Below, one piece after another: positions 1-12,540 of a DNA stretch of 64,000 bases. Numbering within the stretch: position 1 is the first letter of the stretch; every line of letters starts with the position of its first letter. The notes below the pieces were generated by a model that saw only the letters and a list, made by a program, of their open reading frames with translations, was not told the origin of the DNA and ran no database searches. The position numbers were made by a program, and so were the translations under genes. This DNA comes from Seriola aureovittata (Eukaryota > Chordata > Actinopteri > Carangiformes > Carangidae): assembly GCF_021018895.1 (NCBI RefSeq), contig NC_079376.1:26479501-26543500 (forward strand). Direction: 5' to 3'.

Positions 1-811
1 TAATCGAGCCTGATCATTTAAATTATAAGCAATGCAGCAAAACGAAATTTAACGGGGTGGGGGTGGGGGGTTTTAAACAGCATCAGAATCGTTTGGACTA
101 ATTATTTTCTTTATCCGAACACACGACATCACAAGAACTGAATGTGACGCTCTGCTGCTGAAAATGAGGAGCGGGTCATCCATCACCTTTGGGCCCTTTG
201 CAGGGAAAAGAGACGCATTCCCTGGCTCGGCTGGGTCACGCCCATTCTCTGTCCAGTTTTGGAAAAAGCCTGATTAGGAATTCCCCCTGCATAAATGCAC
301 AACAATCATCTAATCCTATTAACTCTTCAGATCGAAGTGTGAATAAAAATATAATTGTCATCCTCTTTGAGAATTTGCAACAATTTAGAGTGAGTTGAAT
401 GAGAGCGGGAGCTGCTGATCGTTTATCGGAGACTGAGGCCTGGACACCTTCCTGCTTGTTTTGCGGCAGCAGTGGATTCTATGGCGCACTACAAAGGCCT
501 CGACTGTTCTTGCTGATAGAATATTTGCTGTACAAACTGACATCGTGCGTTCGTCGCGGTGTAAATGACAAACGGTGCAAAAAGGCAGTATTGATGTAGA
601 TTTATATTTGTTAGCTGAACAGACTGGAGGCCCAGACTGAGGCTGAGCTCTGATGACGGACTGAGGCTGAGCTCGACGTGCAGCGGGAAACAGGAGTAGA
701 GCGGTCACATTTCAACAAACCTCCTGCTGTCCCTGGGGACGCCATTTGATCCTCCAGGGAACCGAAATAATCCAAATCATTATAATCATTTTTTCATTAG
801 CCCCCCCTCCC

Positions 812-853
<42 letters not shown>
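812..853. repeat. (CA)n microsatellite
   Basis: Nearly perfect CA dinucleotide array of about 20 units, preceded by a short C-rich run. Any protein read through it is an artefact. Confidence 0.95.
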
Positions 854-854
<1 letters not shown>

Positions 855-2176
855 TCTAACGTCAGGTTTTAAAAATTATTCACTGATTGGTTTCATTTAG
901 ACTTGATATTTGGATCGCATTTGAAGACGAGCAGATAATATTTAATGTGTAGCCGTCTGGTTTTAAAGATCTGCGCTGTCACGTCGAATTTGGTGTGAAA
1001 TGCAGAAAAGGGAGACACTGGTTTAGTTGATGTGGTGAATGTGTGAAAACAGCAGCCAGCAGCTGGATTTAATGCAAACACAGAGGAGGACGGATAATGG
1101 AGGAATGTGACGGGTAGATGGCGAGAGGCGTGCAGCCTGCTGGTGCTGCTGTCCATCTCCGTTAACACAGAAGGTCATGTATCAAACTGCATGTCATGTG
1201 AATACTCCAATTACATCAAACTTGCATGTATATTTAAATAGTGCACTGGCTGTTTGCTGGGCGGGCAGTGATGAGCGCGGAGTGCCAGGGTGCATTTGTT
1301 TTACATTTAACATGAAGCTGCAGACGAGAACAATACGTGGACACCCCACACCTGGCGTTAACCTTATTTATTATTCATCAACCTAAAAACAAGGAACATG
1401 GAGGGAAGGAAATCCGCCAGCTCGCCGTTCAAGTCTTTTTTTTCTGGGATGATGATCTTCATATAGCCTACACACACGGGTGGTTTAAACGCTGCATGGC
1501 CGAGTACAATAATATAAAGTATAATAAAAGAAATAAATACAATTGATAATTCATATTGTAAACACCTTCCCAGGGGAGCTCAGAGGACGTGTGTAATACT
1601 ATACCCGCCTGTCACGGTTGACTCTGTTCCACCGGGGGAATTCAGAGGCCAACATGGCAGAAATTCCCTTTTCGACGCCGCTGTTCCTTCAAGGAGACTC
1701 ACACCTGCCCCAGCCCACCTCATCCCCCGCTCTGTGCTTACAAACTGGAAAAGTCCTGCAAAAGTGCCAAGTTCCGCGACACCTGCCCGTCAGGAGAAGG
1801 ACTGGAGCCTTTTCTGCCGCATATCTCCTCTAAAACCCGCTGCTTTTGCCCCGCAATATTCAATTCTGGAGGTTTTTCTACGCGCACAAGCAACATGAAC
1901 AGGTTGAAATAAAAAGACGACGCTACTGACCTTAGTTACACACACCACCAACAGTAGCCTATCCAACTGCTAAAATCCAACTGTAAACTCCACACAGCCG
2001 TAGTTTTTAAAATCCACGATCCAGTGTGTCCGCTGCTGACGATGCCGGTGCGGAGCGGCGGGGGACCAGGCGGCACTGGGCTCGGTTTATTGTGCGCACA
2101 GGTGCGTCGACCACGGTGCATCATGCGCACAAAAGCCGCTGTTTGCTCGGTGCCACTTGCAGCGGCTGCAAGCAAG

Positions 2177-2177
2177 A

Positions 2178-2209
<32 letters not shown>
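2177..2209. repeat. (CA)n microsatellite within the CpG-rich tract
   Basis: Perfect CA array of about 16 units, followed by a CG-containing, purine-pyrimidine alternating extension (about 2210-2226). Confidence 0.9.
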
Positions 2210-2211
<2 letters not shown>

Positions 2212-2330
2212 TGCGCACACGCGCGCCACGGGTCCGCCCTCAATTCAGCGCCAGCACGCGCCATTTAAAGGCACACAGGCTGTAAGCGGCGACAGACGCA
2301 CACGCACGCATGTGGCTATCTGTATGCTTC

Positions 2331-3780
2331 AGCGCACTGAAGGCTCTTATCAAATAAAAAGAGTGTTCATGATTAAAGCCTCAAGGTCTGACTGTGTAAC
2401 AGTTGACTTTTATCATAGCGACTAGGTCTCAGTCACACATACTTATTATCTGAGAAATTTCCAAAGGTGACATTGGCAGCAGTGGTCAAAGCTGCAGTTG
2501 ACTGACGTACACTGCATGCCGTATATCATTTCCCGTTAGACAGTAGCAAAATCAGTTCACTTCACTCCAAAGTCTACACTGGAGGTAGTGTAGTCATTAG
2601 GATTCTGACTGTAATCAGCTATAATAATAATGATAATAATGATAATAATACAACAAAAATAATAATAAAAAAAATGTATAGACTGTAGTTTATGGCCCTG
2701 AGGCGTCAATGCACTGCAACTTAAGAAAACACATGAAAACAGACTAGACATCTTCCTCAGTCTGACACCACTTGAGCTGCGAATACTCACAACACAAGCA
2801 AACACACTTGTTTTTCAATGCTTTTAATTTCAAAAACATTTCAGAGAAAATCTAATCGAAGTAGTGTAACCAGTAAATAGTGTGATACAGTTTGACATGA
2901 AATGTCTTGTCAAGAGAGAAAGTAGTGAGAAGAAAGGAAGTGAACAGTCTAAAGACTACAAGTACTACAAGTCTGATATGTCTTCTTCTAGCTTTGAGTT
3001 TTTTGTTTCAGGTATCTTACCCAAATATCCATTAAGTCATATTCCAGTCATATGTAATGTAAGGTGACCAAAGTTTTAAAATGGTAAAAATCACTTGGCA
3101 AGAACTGAAAACCACGAGAAAGTGAATCAAATTCACATGATCATGTTACCTGTATGATGCCATAACATGTTGAGTATGATTGTGGGGTTTGGGACTTTTG
3201 AGTTTGCATTTTCAAAATATCAGATCATGAGATATCAATCAGATTTGCCTTGACAGGACAAATAACTACTCACAGTTCAGTCTCTGGATCACCACTGAGC
3301 TCCGTGTTTGTTTGTTTGTTAATTGTTCTTCTTCTATCTTCTGTTTTGTGTTTCATGGCGGTTGATTAACTTTTTTTCTTTTAAATTTTGGGACATCCCC
3401 TGGTAACCATGGTAACCCAGTGTTTAACATCACTACACTATGAACTGTGGGTAATTCTCTCAAGAAAAGTCTGCAGAAATGCAGACTTACAGAAAGTGTG
3501 TAAAAAGGACTCAGAGTCTGAGTTTATGCAAATGGACATCAGGATTGGGCCACAGAGGGGAGATAATGTGACAGAGGTGCAACACATTAGGGCAGGGCCG
3601 ACAATCACAGTGGCCACAAACACACAAGGGCAGGAAGTCAATTTTAAGCAAGAGGGAGAGTCAGTGATTTCAAAGTAAAACAGGAAATGCATGAAATAAT
3701 AATACCATACCTCTCCCAGTCCACATGATACTGACGACCAGACCCCTGCCTGCAGACAGCCAGGAGACACTTAAAGTGAT
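2331..3780. other. No gene seen
   Basis: AT-rich intergenic DNA. It contains an imperfect TAA/TGA-type trinucleotide run at about 2620-2670. The open frames of 60-110 codons lack domains and show no splice-site support. Confidence 0.5.
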
Positions 3781-3785
3781 CATCG

Positions 3786-4932
3786 GACCCCCTACAGTTC
3801 GCCTATCAGCCCTGTATCGGATTAGAGGATGCAATCATCTTTCTGCTGCACAGACCTCATACTCACCTGGAGGAGGCAGGCAGCACTGTGAGAGTCAGGT
3901 TCTTTGACTTCTCCACTGCTTTTAACACCATACGACCTGCGTTGCTCAGCAATAAGCTTCTGGACATGCAGATGAATGCTCCATTGGTGGCCTGGTTTAA
4001 CAACTACCTCACAGGCCGCCCCAAATATGTGCAGCTACAGAACATCATGTCAGACACCATTGTAAGCACCACAGGGGCACCACAAGGGACGGTCCTATCT
4101 CCCTTCCTTTTCACACTCTACACCTCAGACTTCAGATTCTGTTCACTGTCCTGTCACCTGCAGAAGTTCTCGGACGACTGCCATTGTTGGATGTATCAGC
4201 AGGGGTCAGGAGGCCAAGTACAGGACTGTTGTGGACAGGTTTGTGGAGTGGTGTGGACTAAACCACCTCCAACTCAACATCGCAAAGACAAAGGAGTTGG
4301 TGGTGGACTTTAGGAAACAAAGGACCTGTCCAGACCCAGTCATCATCAGAGGTGGACATTGTGGATGATTACAAATACCTGGGCATCCACATGGACAACA
4401 AACCAAACTGGACTACAAACACGGATGCTGTGTACAGGAAAGGTCAGAATCGCCTGTTCTTTCTCAGGAGACTCCGATCCTGGAACTGGAGTCATTACTG
4501 GAGGTGTCGTAGAGGAGGATACTGGGGGAAACAATGCCTCTCACCCTCTGCATGCCACACTGAAGATCCACAAGAGCACCTTCAGTCGTAGACTGAGACC
4601 ACTGTGGAACTCAACAGAATGCCACAGGAAGGCTTTCCTACCTGTGGACATCAGACTTTATAACTCCTCCCCCTTCTAGATTTATAACATCTGTATCTTT
4701 ATTCTCAATAATGTCCAACAGTTTTTACACCTCAGTACACTTATTTATATTTATATCTTATATGTATATATTTTTCATATATGTTACTATATTTCACTTA
4801 TTTTTAACTTTATATTGGTACCGTTGTTTTTGCCACTTTGCCACTCTAGATATTACTGTAATTTGGAGCAACCTGGCACAAGAATTTCCTCTGGGATTAA
4901 TAAAGTTTTTATCTTATCTTATTTTATCTTAG
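3786..4932 (+). mobile_element. L2-like LINE, 3' part of the reverse transcriptase plus 3' UTR (broken)
   Basis: 5'-truncated non-LTR retrotransposon. Frames in the order expected for a LINE reverse transcriptase (RT) are visible but frameshifted: the 'DPLQFAY' region at the left edge, then 'FFDFSTAFNTI' (about 3900), 'GAPQGTVLSPFLFTLYT' (about 4072), and the catalytic-site motif as FSDD at 4167-4178. After these come the thumb region ('YKYLGIHMDNKPNW', about 4370) and the terminal 'RRLRPLWNS' segment (about 4590). The 3' UTR ends in ATTAATAAAGT followed by a TCTTA-type tandem tail (about 4905-4932), typical of fish L2/CR1-group elements. Stops and frameshifts make it non-functional. It differs from the 40.4-kb and 57.2-kb copies and looks like another subfamily. 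Confidence 0.88.
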
Positions 4933-5217
4933 GTTATCTGACATGGGGTCATGTGAGGTACTGATTTGTAGTAAGTGCATTATCTGCACTAGACTAGATA
5001 CTAGGTTTTTACCTTGTTTTGTATTAAACCAAATATACACAATCTTTCCCTCACCTGAACCAAGTGCTGCTGAAACATAACTATTGAAACGTGTAATAAT
5101 GCTGTAGTAACTAAGTGGACATTGCACTGCATGGTTGGATATTTTGAAGGAAAATAAATAAGAACTTAACTGATGGTCAGTGTCAAACTATTACAAATAC
5201 CTGGGTATTTCTAATAT

Positions 5218-5614
5218 GCTGCTCATCACTGTCCCTGAGACACAGTTACCCAGCCTGATGTACTGTGGTTGTCTTGTCAGGTAATCCACAATCCAGGACA
5301 TGAGGCAGGGATCCATCCCCATCAATTCCAGCTTGTCTTTAAGAATGGGGGTTGGATGGTGTTAAATGCACTTGAAAAATCAAAGAACACAAGTAATAAT
5401 GGGACCAATGGAGCATGTAAAGGACGGCATCATCCACTCCAATATGTTCTTTGTAGGGAACTGTAGGGGGTCTAGTGCATGTTCAACCTGTGGCCTCAGA
5501 AGGTGAGAAGCAGCAGCTCACGGGTCTTCATGATGTGTGATGTGAGAGCCACCGGTCTGTAGTCATTTATCTCAGCCGGTCGTCCTACTTTAGGTACCGG
5601 AACAAGACATGATG
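5218..5614 (-). mobile_element. L2-like LINE, internal reverse-transcriptase fragment, inverted
   Basis: On the minus strand this segment matches the middle of the LINE at 41470-41880. Both contain the stretch coding for 'LVLVPKVG', 'NDYRPLAL', 'MKTLEQL' and 'DPLQFAY', and the step ending at 'YCGCLV/QYIRLGNCVS'. Both ends of the LINE are missing. It is only about 290 bp from the oppositely oriented LINE fragment ending at 4932. Frames are interrupted, so it is a dead fragment. Confidence 0.8.
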
Positions 5615-6800
5615 GAGTGGATCACTTGAAGCTGGTAACACACAACAGACATGTCACACAAACAGACAGAAGAATAGGCTGTGATAAAAGTGATAAAAGC
5701 TATATAGGAATGACAACTGTATCCACAGGAAGGCTGAAAGGAACCAGGACACCCACTCATACAGACATATATCTGCACTTAATTCAAACCTCCACTTGCA
5801 ACACAAAAGTTGAGTGATGAGGCCCCTCCTACACAGAGCAGGACATCTTGTCAGTGAGTTCCAGAAGGGAAAGTCAGGCCAACAAGTACAAGGACTGAAT
5901 GATTCCACCATCACTTTAAACCAGAAGAAACTGTCTGCACGTCATATGGAGTCATCACTTATCACACACTCACCACCAAGATCTCTGACAGGACCCCCAC
6001 TGAGAGGAAGACTGGAGTTTGTATATGACATATTCATGACATCACATATGACATCTATGGTGAACACTATACCATTGAAACAGCATCATCTATTTGTCCC
6101 CTGTTCAGAGACACAATATCATCTATAGATCAATTGTCCCCCAAAGCACTGTCACTTACTTTGGCTCTTACAGACAACAAGCCTGTCACTCTGTCTCTGT
6201 GTTGTGGAACAGGTATACTGTCGAGGTTGATGGCAAAAATTCTTCCTTTACCCCAGTGTTATTGCTAACTAATAACGATTCTGGTGTAAAGTTGAATGCA
6301 ACCCAGCATAAAGTATTATTGGCCAGCATTAAAAGCAACAGAAGAATGTAACATTAATCGATGGATTCCACCAAATTAACTTCATGTTGGATAATGGTTA
6401 TGGTTTTTGCAGGACTTTGTGATTATGTAAATGTCTACTACTAGAATTCACAAAGCCAAAGCTCCAACAATAGAGACATGGAAAGACACTGATTCAGCAA
6501 TTATGGCATTGCTCACCATATGACTTCCATGGACTGTAACTAGATAGGACAATGCAACTGGTCTAACATTGCCTACTTTGCTATGGTCAGCCAGGCAGTC
6601 ATCACAGTGATCACTCTCTGTGGCGTTTTGCAACACCTTTAACATTTTCCTTTGATCCATTGTTAGTACAACATTGATCAGTGCAGCTGGAACTGAAAGG
6701 TATCTCTCCTCTTCTTTACTCTGTTTTACAAGAATGTATCACATGGCTAGCATCTTAGTTTGTCTAGTAATGCCTTTTCTCCTTGTACACCACACGCATG

Positions 6801-6832
<32 letters not shown>

Positions 6833-7246
6833 CACCTCCATCTCATCCATACAGATGTCATATCTTGTGTGATTAGCTCATTATTTGCTGTGTCACCATG
6901 AGTACGCTGCAGCCTTCCAGTGAGCAGTGCCTCCTGTTATCTTCCAGGCTGATACAGCTGCTACTAGGCTTGTTGCGACATTTCCTTTCGGGGGGCATGA
7001 TCCTGCGGAAAGGAGCCATTAGAAGATGGTGAACTGTGGCCACACGAATGATGAACATGGTCAGCAGCAATACCCAAATACACTGAGACATTCAGACCAT
7101 GATTGAAGGCCAAAAGTGAGTCAAGAGAAAGTTCCATTACTTTAACATTCATGCTATCCTCACACAGTCAATACTGCAATCTAGTGATATAACATTACAT
7201 TTTTGGTTGGGTTGCCAACAAACTCTCATGATGAAATATTATTATC
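5615..7246. other. No gene seen; one (CA)n array
   Basis: AT-rich DNA. A CA array with one CAAA interruption lies at about 6798-6835. Open frames of 60-105 codons in this stretch show no domains, no splice support and no family resemblance. Confidence 0.45.
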
Positions 7247-7889
7247 ACTGTAAAGAAAATCTGTAATTTAACAGAATTTTATTGTATATTTTACAGATTT
7301 TTCCTGTATTTTTAAAATACATGAAAATATTAATAATATTACAAAATTAGACTGTGATTTTACATGTCAAATAAAAATAAAACCATAACATTTCAATTTT
7401 TTTAAAAAGAAAATTATGTTTTTTTCACATAAAAATACTGTTAAAATACATCTGCAAATTTATCGTAATTTCACAAGTATTTCTTTGTTATTTAAGAGAT
7501 TAAACTATTAAATTCAAGTTTAGTACTGTAAAAAGATTATAAAATGAGATAAAATTACTGACAATTAACAGTAAAAGAAATATTTGTTCTGTAATTTTAT
7601 TGAGACTTGTTTGTTAATTTACAAAAATCTTGTGTAATTACGAAAGTTTTCCCAACAAAAAATGTTGAATAAATGTGTTTTTGTCAATGTATAACATGTA
7701 TAAGCAGTGGTAAACTGTATAAAAATATAGTTTTATATCATTGACATTTTTCAGATTTTTTCCCCATTATACTTTTAAGGTAAAGTCAATGTTTGGAAAA
7801 CGGGTTGTAATAAATATATGCATTTTATATTTGAGTACACACCCAGGAAAGAAAGGCGCCTTATTCAAATATTAAAGTTTGAATCTTTG

Positions 7890-8033
7890 CCGTCCAATCA
7901 GAGCATTGCACTCAGCTCCGCCTCCTCGAGCTCCGGGACAGTTATATGTGTGTGAGCTACGCTACACTCTCTGCTCTCCTCCAGAACTTTCTGTCTTCGG
8001 CTGCCAGGGAAAGGTGGAATCAAGTTTTACAAG
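7890..8033 (+). promoter_or_regulatory. Candidate promoter and first exon ending in a splice donor
   Basis: A GC-richer island inside an AT-rich repeat. It has a CCAAT box in CCAATCAGAG (about 7895), a GC-box-like CTCCGCCTCC (about 7916) and a pyrimidine-rich stretch with CTCTCTGCTCTCCTCC (about 7966). It then ends ACAAG|GTAAAC at 8033/8034, a good vertebrate splice donor. These are sequence patterns only. There is no expression evidence and no open reading frame. Confidence 0.4.
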
Positions 8034-8802
8034 GTAAACATTTTTTATGGGTGGAATTATTTAGATTATGTTGTTTATGTGAAATTATGTAGATTATGTG
8101 TTTTCAATTGCTACTAGCTAACGTTGCCAGTGAAGGGCAAATTGATAAGCATTTTAGCTGTGTCCAGATACTTTACCGTTAGGCTAACGTTAGCTCCAAG
8201 GTAACTTACAGCTGGTTCTGTCGTTGGTTGTTTGGTTCAAAGAATGTAACGTTATCAGCCGGTCTGTGGACAATCTTTTTTTCTCCAACATTTGTCGGCC
8301 ACAATTGCTGCAGAGGTTGAAATTTGCCGTGGAAGACAGTGTTATGCTTGCGGCTATTACAGACTCCCGCTTTTTTCTCCTCTTTGAAGTGACATCGCCT
8401 GTGAAGTGGCTGTTGAGTGTTTTGAGAAAAACGCGGTGCCTGATTTTGCATGCCACGACATACTGTATTTCAGGCCAAAGTGTCATATTTACCTTAGTTA
8501 AGTTATACTGTTCATTTGTTGATGATTATAATGTTATGGCTGTTTGACCAGTGTTAAAAGATGTACTCCTGTTGCATTTGTGGAACATCTGTTCAGTCAG
8601 TAAATGCATATGTTGTGCTGTCCAGCAGGCTGAGCCAGATATATCCAGTGGTCCTGAAGTCCTGAAGTTGAGTGGTCCTCAGCTGAATCCTTGACATTAT
8701 TACTGTTCTAGGTAAGATATACAACTCTAGAAAAAGTAAATGATGATTACATTGTGAATAAATAAATACATTTTTAAAACTTTTTCTTTTTTCACGTGTT
8801 AG

Positions 8803-8918
8803 GACATTGAGCTTGGCCCATTTAAAAGCTACCAAGTTCACCTCAGCATTGTCCTGGTGTTGGTAAATCCATGAGCCTTCGCGTGGATCTGTTTCTGTAT
8901 TCTGTCGGCACATTTCTG
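8803..8918 (+). ncRNA. Candidate internal exon of a spliced non-coding transcript
   Basis: A pyrimidine-rich tract (CTTTTTCTTTTTTCACGTGTTAG) ends at 8802, and the segment stops at TTTCTG|GTGAGTAA (8918/8919), a near-consensus donor. The 116-bp interval between them has no sustained reading frame. It is proposed as exon 2 of the transcript starting near 7.95 kb. This is splice-signal inference, so confidence is low. Confidence 0.3.
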
Positions 8919-9678
8919 GTGAGTAATTCCATACAAACACAAATTCATACACACTTCCAGTAAATGTTGACTTAAATGTTGTACACAGAACTGCAAAGCA
9001 CAGTATTCCCGCCTTGAACAGGCTGTGTAAAAAGGGGTTTAACATTAACACTAGTTAGTTGTGTGGATCTGCATTAACCTCGGCGGATCGGGTGGGTTGA
9101 GCTCAAAAAATGAACATTTTGATTAATAACAGATGAATGGATGGAATGTTAAAATGAGGAACATAGTAATTCAATTTTCTAAAATTGTGTACATTATGTT
9201 TTGTTGACATGCAAATTATATAGGCACTGGGAGTTTATTCGAAAACTAGATTTTATTTGGCTACCTGTTCATCTGACTACTTGTTAGGTTATATTGTGGG
9301 GAAGACATTGGTGCTTTCATAAAATGATTACACAATGAGAATTTTGCTAAATAATCATCAGTAATGACTAAGTGTGTAAAGGAAAATAATAGAATAGTCT
9401 GGTAAGTTCAGAAAATGACATCACTTTACTGTAATGCAGCCAGAGACAAAAGACAACGCTATAATATCCATAATTCCCAGTCCTAAGCCGACACTACTGG
9501 TTTTTATTTTAAGTATTTTGGTGCTGTGAAATACTGTATACCGTTATCGTCAAATATTCAAAAATTATTGTGATATAAATTTTAATAAATATTTCTCATC
9601 ACAACTTTAGTTTCAATGAAACAACTTTTGATCATATAATAATTGTTATCTCTGCTCTCTCCCTGATGCTGGTGTTAG

Positions 9679-9998
9679 GTCAATTGCTGCAACTCAGTCC
9701 ATCCAACCTGGCGAAACCCTTGATGTCCACATACAGTAACATTTGCTGCGCCCTTGCTGCTCCCTTGCATCAACAGCTACAGGACAGGACAGGAGGAGGC
9801 AGCACCTTGGAAACATCTTGACTAATAGAGGACACTTTTATGGCAGTGGACTTTTCGAAACCTTGGACTTCTATCTCCCTATGGACTGTAGTAATAAGCC
9901 CGGGTATACCTGGGTTATACAACTCACATTGTATAACTCACATTGTATAACCCAAACCGCCTGTTCAACATCAGTAATCTTAACCATCAAGATGATCT
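9679..9998 (+). ncRNA. Candidate exon of the same spliced transcript, with a short ORF
   Basis: The preceding intron end is a strong acceptor (TTATCTCTGCTCTCTCCCTGATGCTGGTGTTAG). The segment runs to GATCT|GTAAGTAT at 9998/9999, an excellent donor. A frame of up to 119 codons opens at 9743 and reads through the donor. Within the exon it has no recognisable domain. With 7890-8033 and 8803-8918 it gives three consecutive same-strand exon candidates, more than expected by chance. A coding role is not supported. Confidence 0.3.
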
Positions 9999-10679
9999 GT
10001 AAGTATCATACTGAGCACTCATGTATTTTTATAAAAAATCCACTACATCCAACTTTTGCCTTGTATGTATTTTTCGGTGATGTTTTTAGTAGTGTAAGAT
10101 AGGTCTTTGGGTTTTTACCAAACAGGCTAAGATACTGTTAGTAAAATACTTTTTTAACATGAAAGGTATGTTAAATATACAAGAAATCTATATAAAATGA
10201 CATGTAAAAACAAAAAATTAACAGTAAATTGTTAAAATTTTAAACCCGAGGTTTTCAACAGTTTTTTTGACATTTTTTGAAAGAATGTTTTTATGTGTGG
10301 TATATCATTTTATTACATCAAATATGAATTAATATACAAGTTTTTGTTGTAAAATTATGTAATAAAAACAATTAATAACGGTACCTTTCTGCAATTTTAA
10401 GCTTTATTATTTGTATTATAACAATGTTAGACCTTATTTATAGGCAATTTCATTGTTTTTATACAGATAAATGGTCTTTATTAAACATTAAAAAGCCAAA
10501 AAAATATGGAAAATCTCATGTAAAATTAAAGCTATAAACTGTATTTTAATTACAGAAAATTACTGTATTTTTATTTTCCATTATATTACAGTATTTTTCT
10601 GGCGCCTCAGTTCATTATATTTATATATATATAATAATATTTTTTTTTACAGTGTACAAAGAGCCTCAGCTGAGAGGAC

Positions 10680-12387
10680 CTCTCAAACTACTGTGAAAAA
10701 CGTATGGAAGAAAAATAAGAATATTTAGAAACTTATGCATTTTTTGAAGCAAGTGCATGTGATTGCTGCAGTCTGCTGCCGTAACTTCTTTTAACTGATG
10801 CAAGGGACCTGAACATTAAGAGAAAATATAGGTATAAAAGTATTAGTATTCGTCATATTAAACATTGATATCTTGCCACTATGTGGCGCCATCACACCAA
10901 TTTATGACTATGTTAAGCACTGCATCATAGGCCACCAGTCTGTCGAATTTCATGTCTATAGCCTTAACAATGTTTGAGATATTAATGATTTTGTGTACTC
11001 CTTGAATAGAAATGGGAACTCAATAATTACAAACAATATCATCAAGTTGTTTACCATTTAATATATATGTTCACAAGTGCTGTCAATACATATTCATGTG
11101 CGGCAATGACACCAGCCTAATTGGGATTCCGAAACCGGCGATTCGCTGTTCAGGGCATCTGCACAAATGGCATGGGCCTAACCACTTCGGGCAGGTAGGT
11201 GCTGGCCGCTAACTTTATTTATAGATACAGCTCAGCTCTCACAGAGCCAAATGACTGGGCAGACCTCTCGAACTAATGTGATTTAATCAAAAACCATACA
11301 TCGTATTAGCAAGATTATTACTTTATGAGCACCACAAAACCTTCCTGCACAAATCTGTGCGTTGTGGTGTTTCTAGAGTTAAGAATATGGAAACAGCAGG
11401 GAGTTACAGAAAAGGCTTTTTCTGTTTCACTCTGAAAAGCCGCCTCTGAATTTGCATTGCAGTCTATGGGGCAGTTGAATGGTACTCCCATTGCTCTGAG
11501 GCTCACTGTGCAAATTCTGTAAGTCACTGTGCTTTTGTAAGCACATTGCCTGAAAGAACACAAATTATCCTATGTTGTGGGAAGCAATGATGTGTGTATA
11601 GTGACATTTGTGACCATAAGGACGAGTTAAAGAGAAGTTTTTAGATGAGTGCCTCTTTCCACTCTAGCTGTGATGTCACCAACTACAGCTCACGCAATAC
11701 ACACCCATTATAAACTCAGACACTGCAAAATAAGAACAAAACTAAAACTGCGATTGATCAAAAACTGTATAAGGTAGCAAAATGCTCTTTACAAGCTTAA
11801 TAGCTGAAAGCCTTGGGATCTGTTTAGAGTTTAAATAAAATCTTTAGGTGAAAATATACCAAAGTTATTGCAGTTCAAAGAGGAGAAAGTTTTTCGAGGA
11901 GATCCATTCATTCCTATGGGAAGAAAATTGCATTTAAGAATTCATATAAAATACACTGTACATAACCAAAAGATAAATAGCAGGAAACTCCTGGATATGC
12001 TGAAAGATTTTATATTACATTTGTTTAAATCGCACTAAAATTGCAGGAGTAGTGTGCTGAAAAACGTAGAGAAGAAAAATAAGAAAAAATGCATTTTCTG
12101 TGGTAAATGCGTGTGAATGCTGAGAGCTAAAAGAGATTGCTGAAGAAATGCTGAAGTAGCTGAAACAGCTGCTGAAGCAATACTTAAGTAGTTCTGCCTT
12201 GTCCATTTCTCCTGGATCCTTCGTTAGTACCACCTGCTGAGACACTGGAAGCTATAAGCTCCTGAATATGTATTGCAGTCCATGGGAGAGTTGCTATGAT
12301 GGCTGGACGGTTCTTCTAGCTCAAAGTATGCGGGAGTAGTTAATGACCAAGGAGGATCTCAAGTGTAACACCAGCCGAGAAGGCTAA

Positions 12388-12390
<3 letters not shown>
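10680..12390 (+). repeat. Repeat family A, copy 1
   Basis: The body at about 11325-12000 is homologous to 46490-47250 and to the reverse complement of 60180-60739. Shared words include 'GGTGTTTCTAGAG', 'GAGTTACAGAAAAGG', 'GTCTATGGG', 'GCAATACACACC' and 'AATAGCTGAAAGCCTT'. After the body comes a short tandem of CTGAAGYARYTGCTGAAG-type words (about 12130-12195), then unique DNA and a GT array. The words at 12055-12120 (AAAACGTAGAGAAGAAAAATAAG, then 'TGCATTTTCTG') recur at about 10694-10765, suggesting a second partial unit upstream. No protein-coding potential is evident. Class is unknown. Confidence 0.6.
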
Positions 12391-12391
<1 letters not shown>

Positions 12392-12442
<51 letters not shown>

Positions 12443-12540
12443 GTGTGTGTGTGCGTGTGAGAGTCTTTCTGTGTGTGTGTGTGTGTGTATGTATGTGTGT
12501 GCGTGTGAGAATCTTTCTGTGTGTGTGTGTGTGTGGCTGT
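12392..12540. repeat. Compound (GT)n microsatellite with repeated interruption
   Basis: Two long GT tracts are separated by TATGTATG and GCGTGTGAGA(G/A)TCTTTC interruptions. The interrupted block repeats twice at about 60-bp spacing. A similar GT block sits inside family A copy 2 (46205-46318), so the array is probably part of that repeat family. Confidence 0.9.

Larger units (their letters stand above)
1..2330. other. Repeat-poor, comparatively GC/CpG-rich unique region
   Basis: No recognisable transposon and no convincing coding exon was found here. Unlike the AT-rich remainder of the window, parts of this stretch keep CpG dinucleotides, most clearly at about 2030-2300. A 16-base motif (gactgaggctgagctc) occurs twice, at about 635 and 659. 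The reading frames across it are short and uninformative. It could be a promoter or 5'-UTR region of a gene lying to the left of the window, or simply conserved non-coding DNA. That is inference only. Confidence 0.35.
7247..10665. mobile_element. 3.4-kb repeat unit with degenerate 'CACTGTAAA' inverted ends
   Basis: The left edge begins CACTGTAAAGAAAATCTGTA and the right edge ends TTTTTTTTACAGTGTAC. These are inverted copies of a CACTGTAAAA-type terminus that I recognise as common in teleost genomes. Both sub-terminal zones (about 7247-7760 and 10130-10640) are strongly AT-rich with many 'TACTGTAATTT'-like words. The middle (about 7860-10000) is different: a GC-richer putative promoter and exons with consensus splice sites, annotated separately. 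No transposase was seen. It could be a non-autonomous DNA transposon that captured or evolved a transcription unit, or two separate MITEs flanking a host non-coding gene. Confidence 0.5.
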
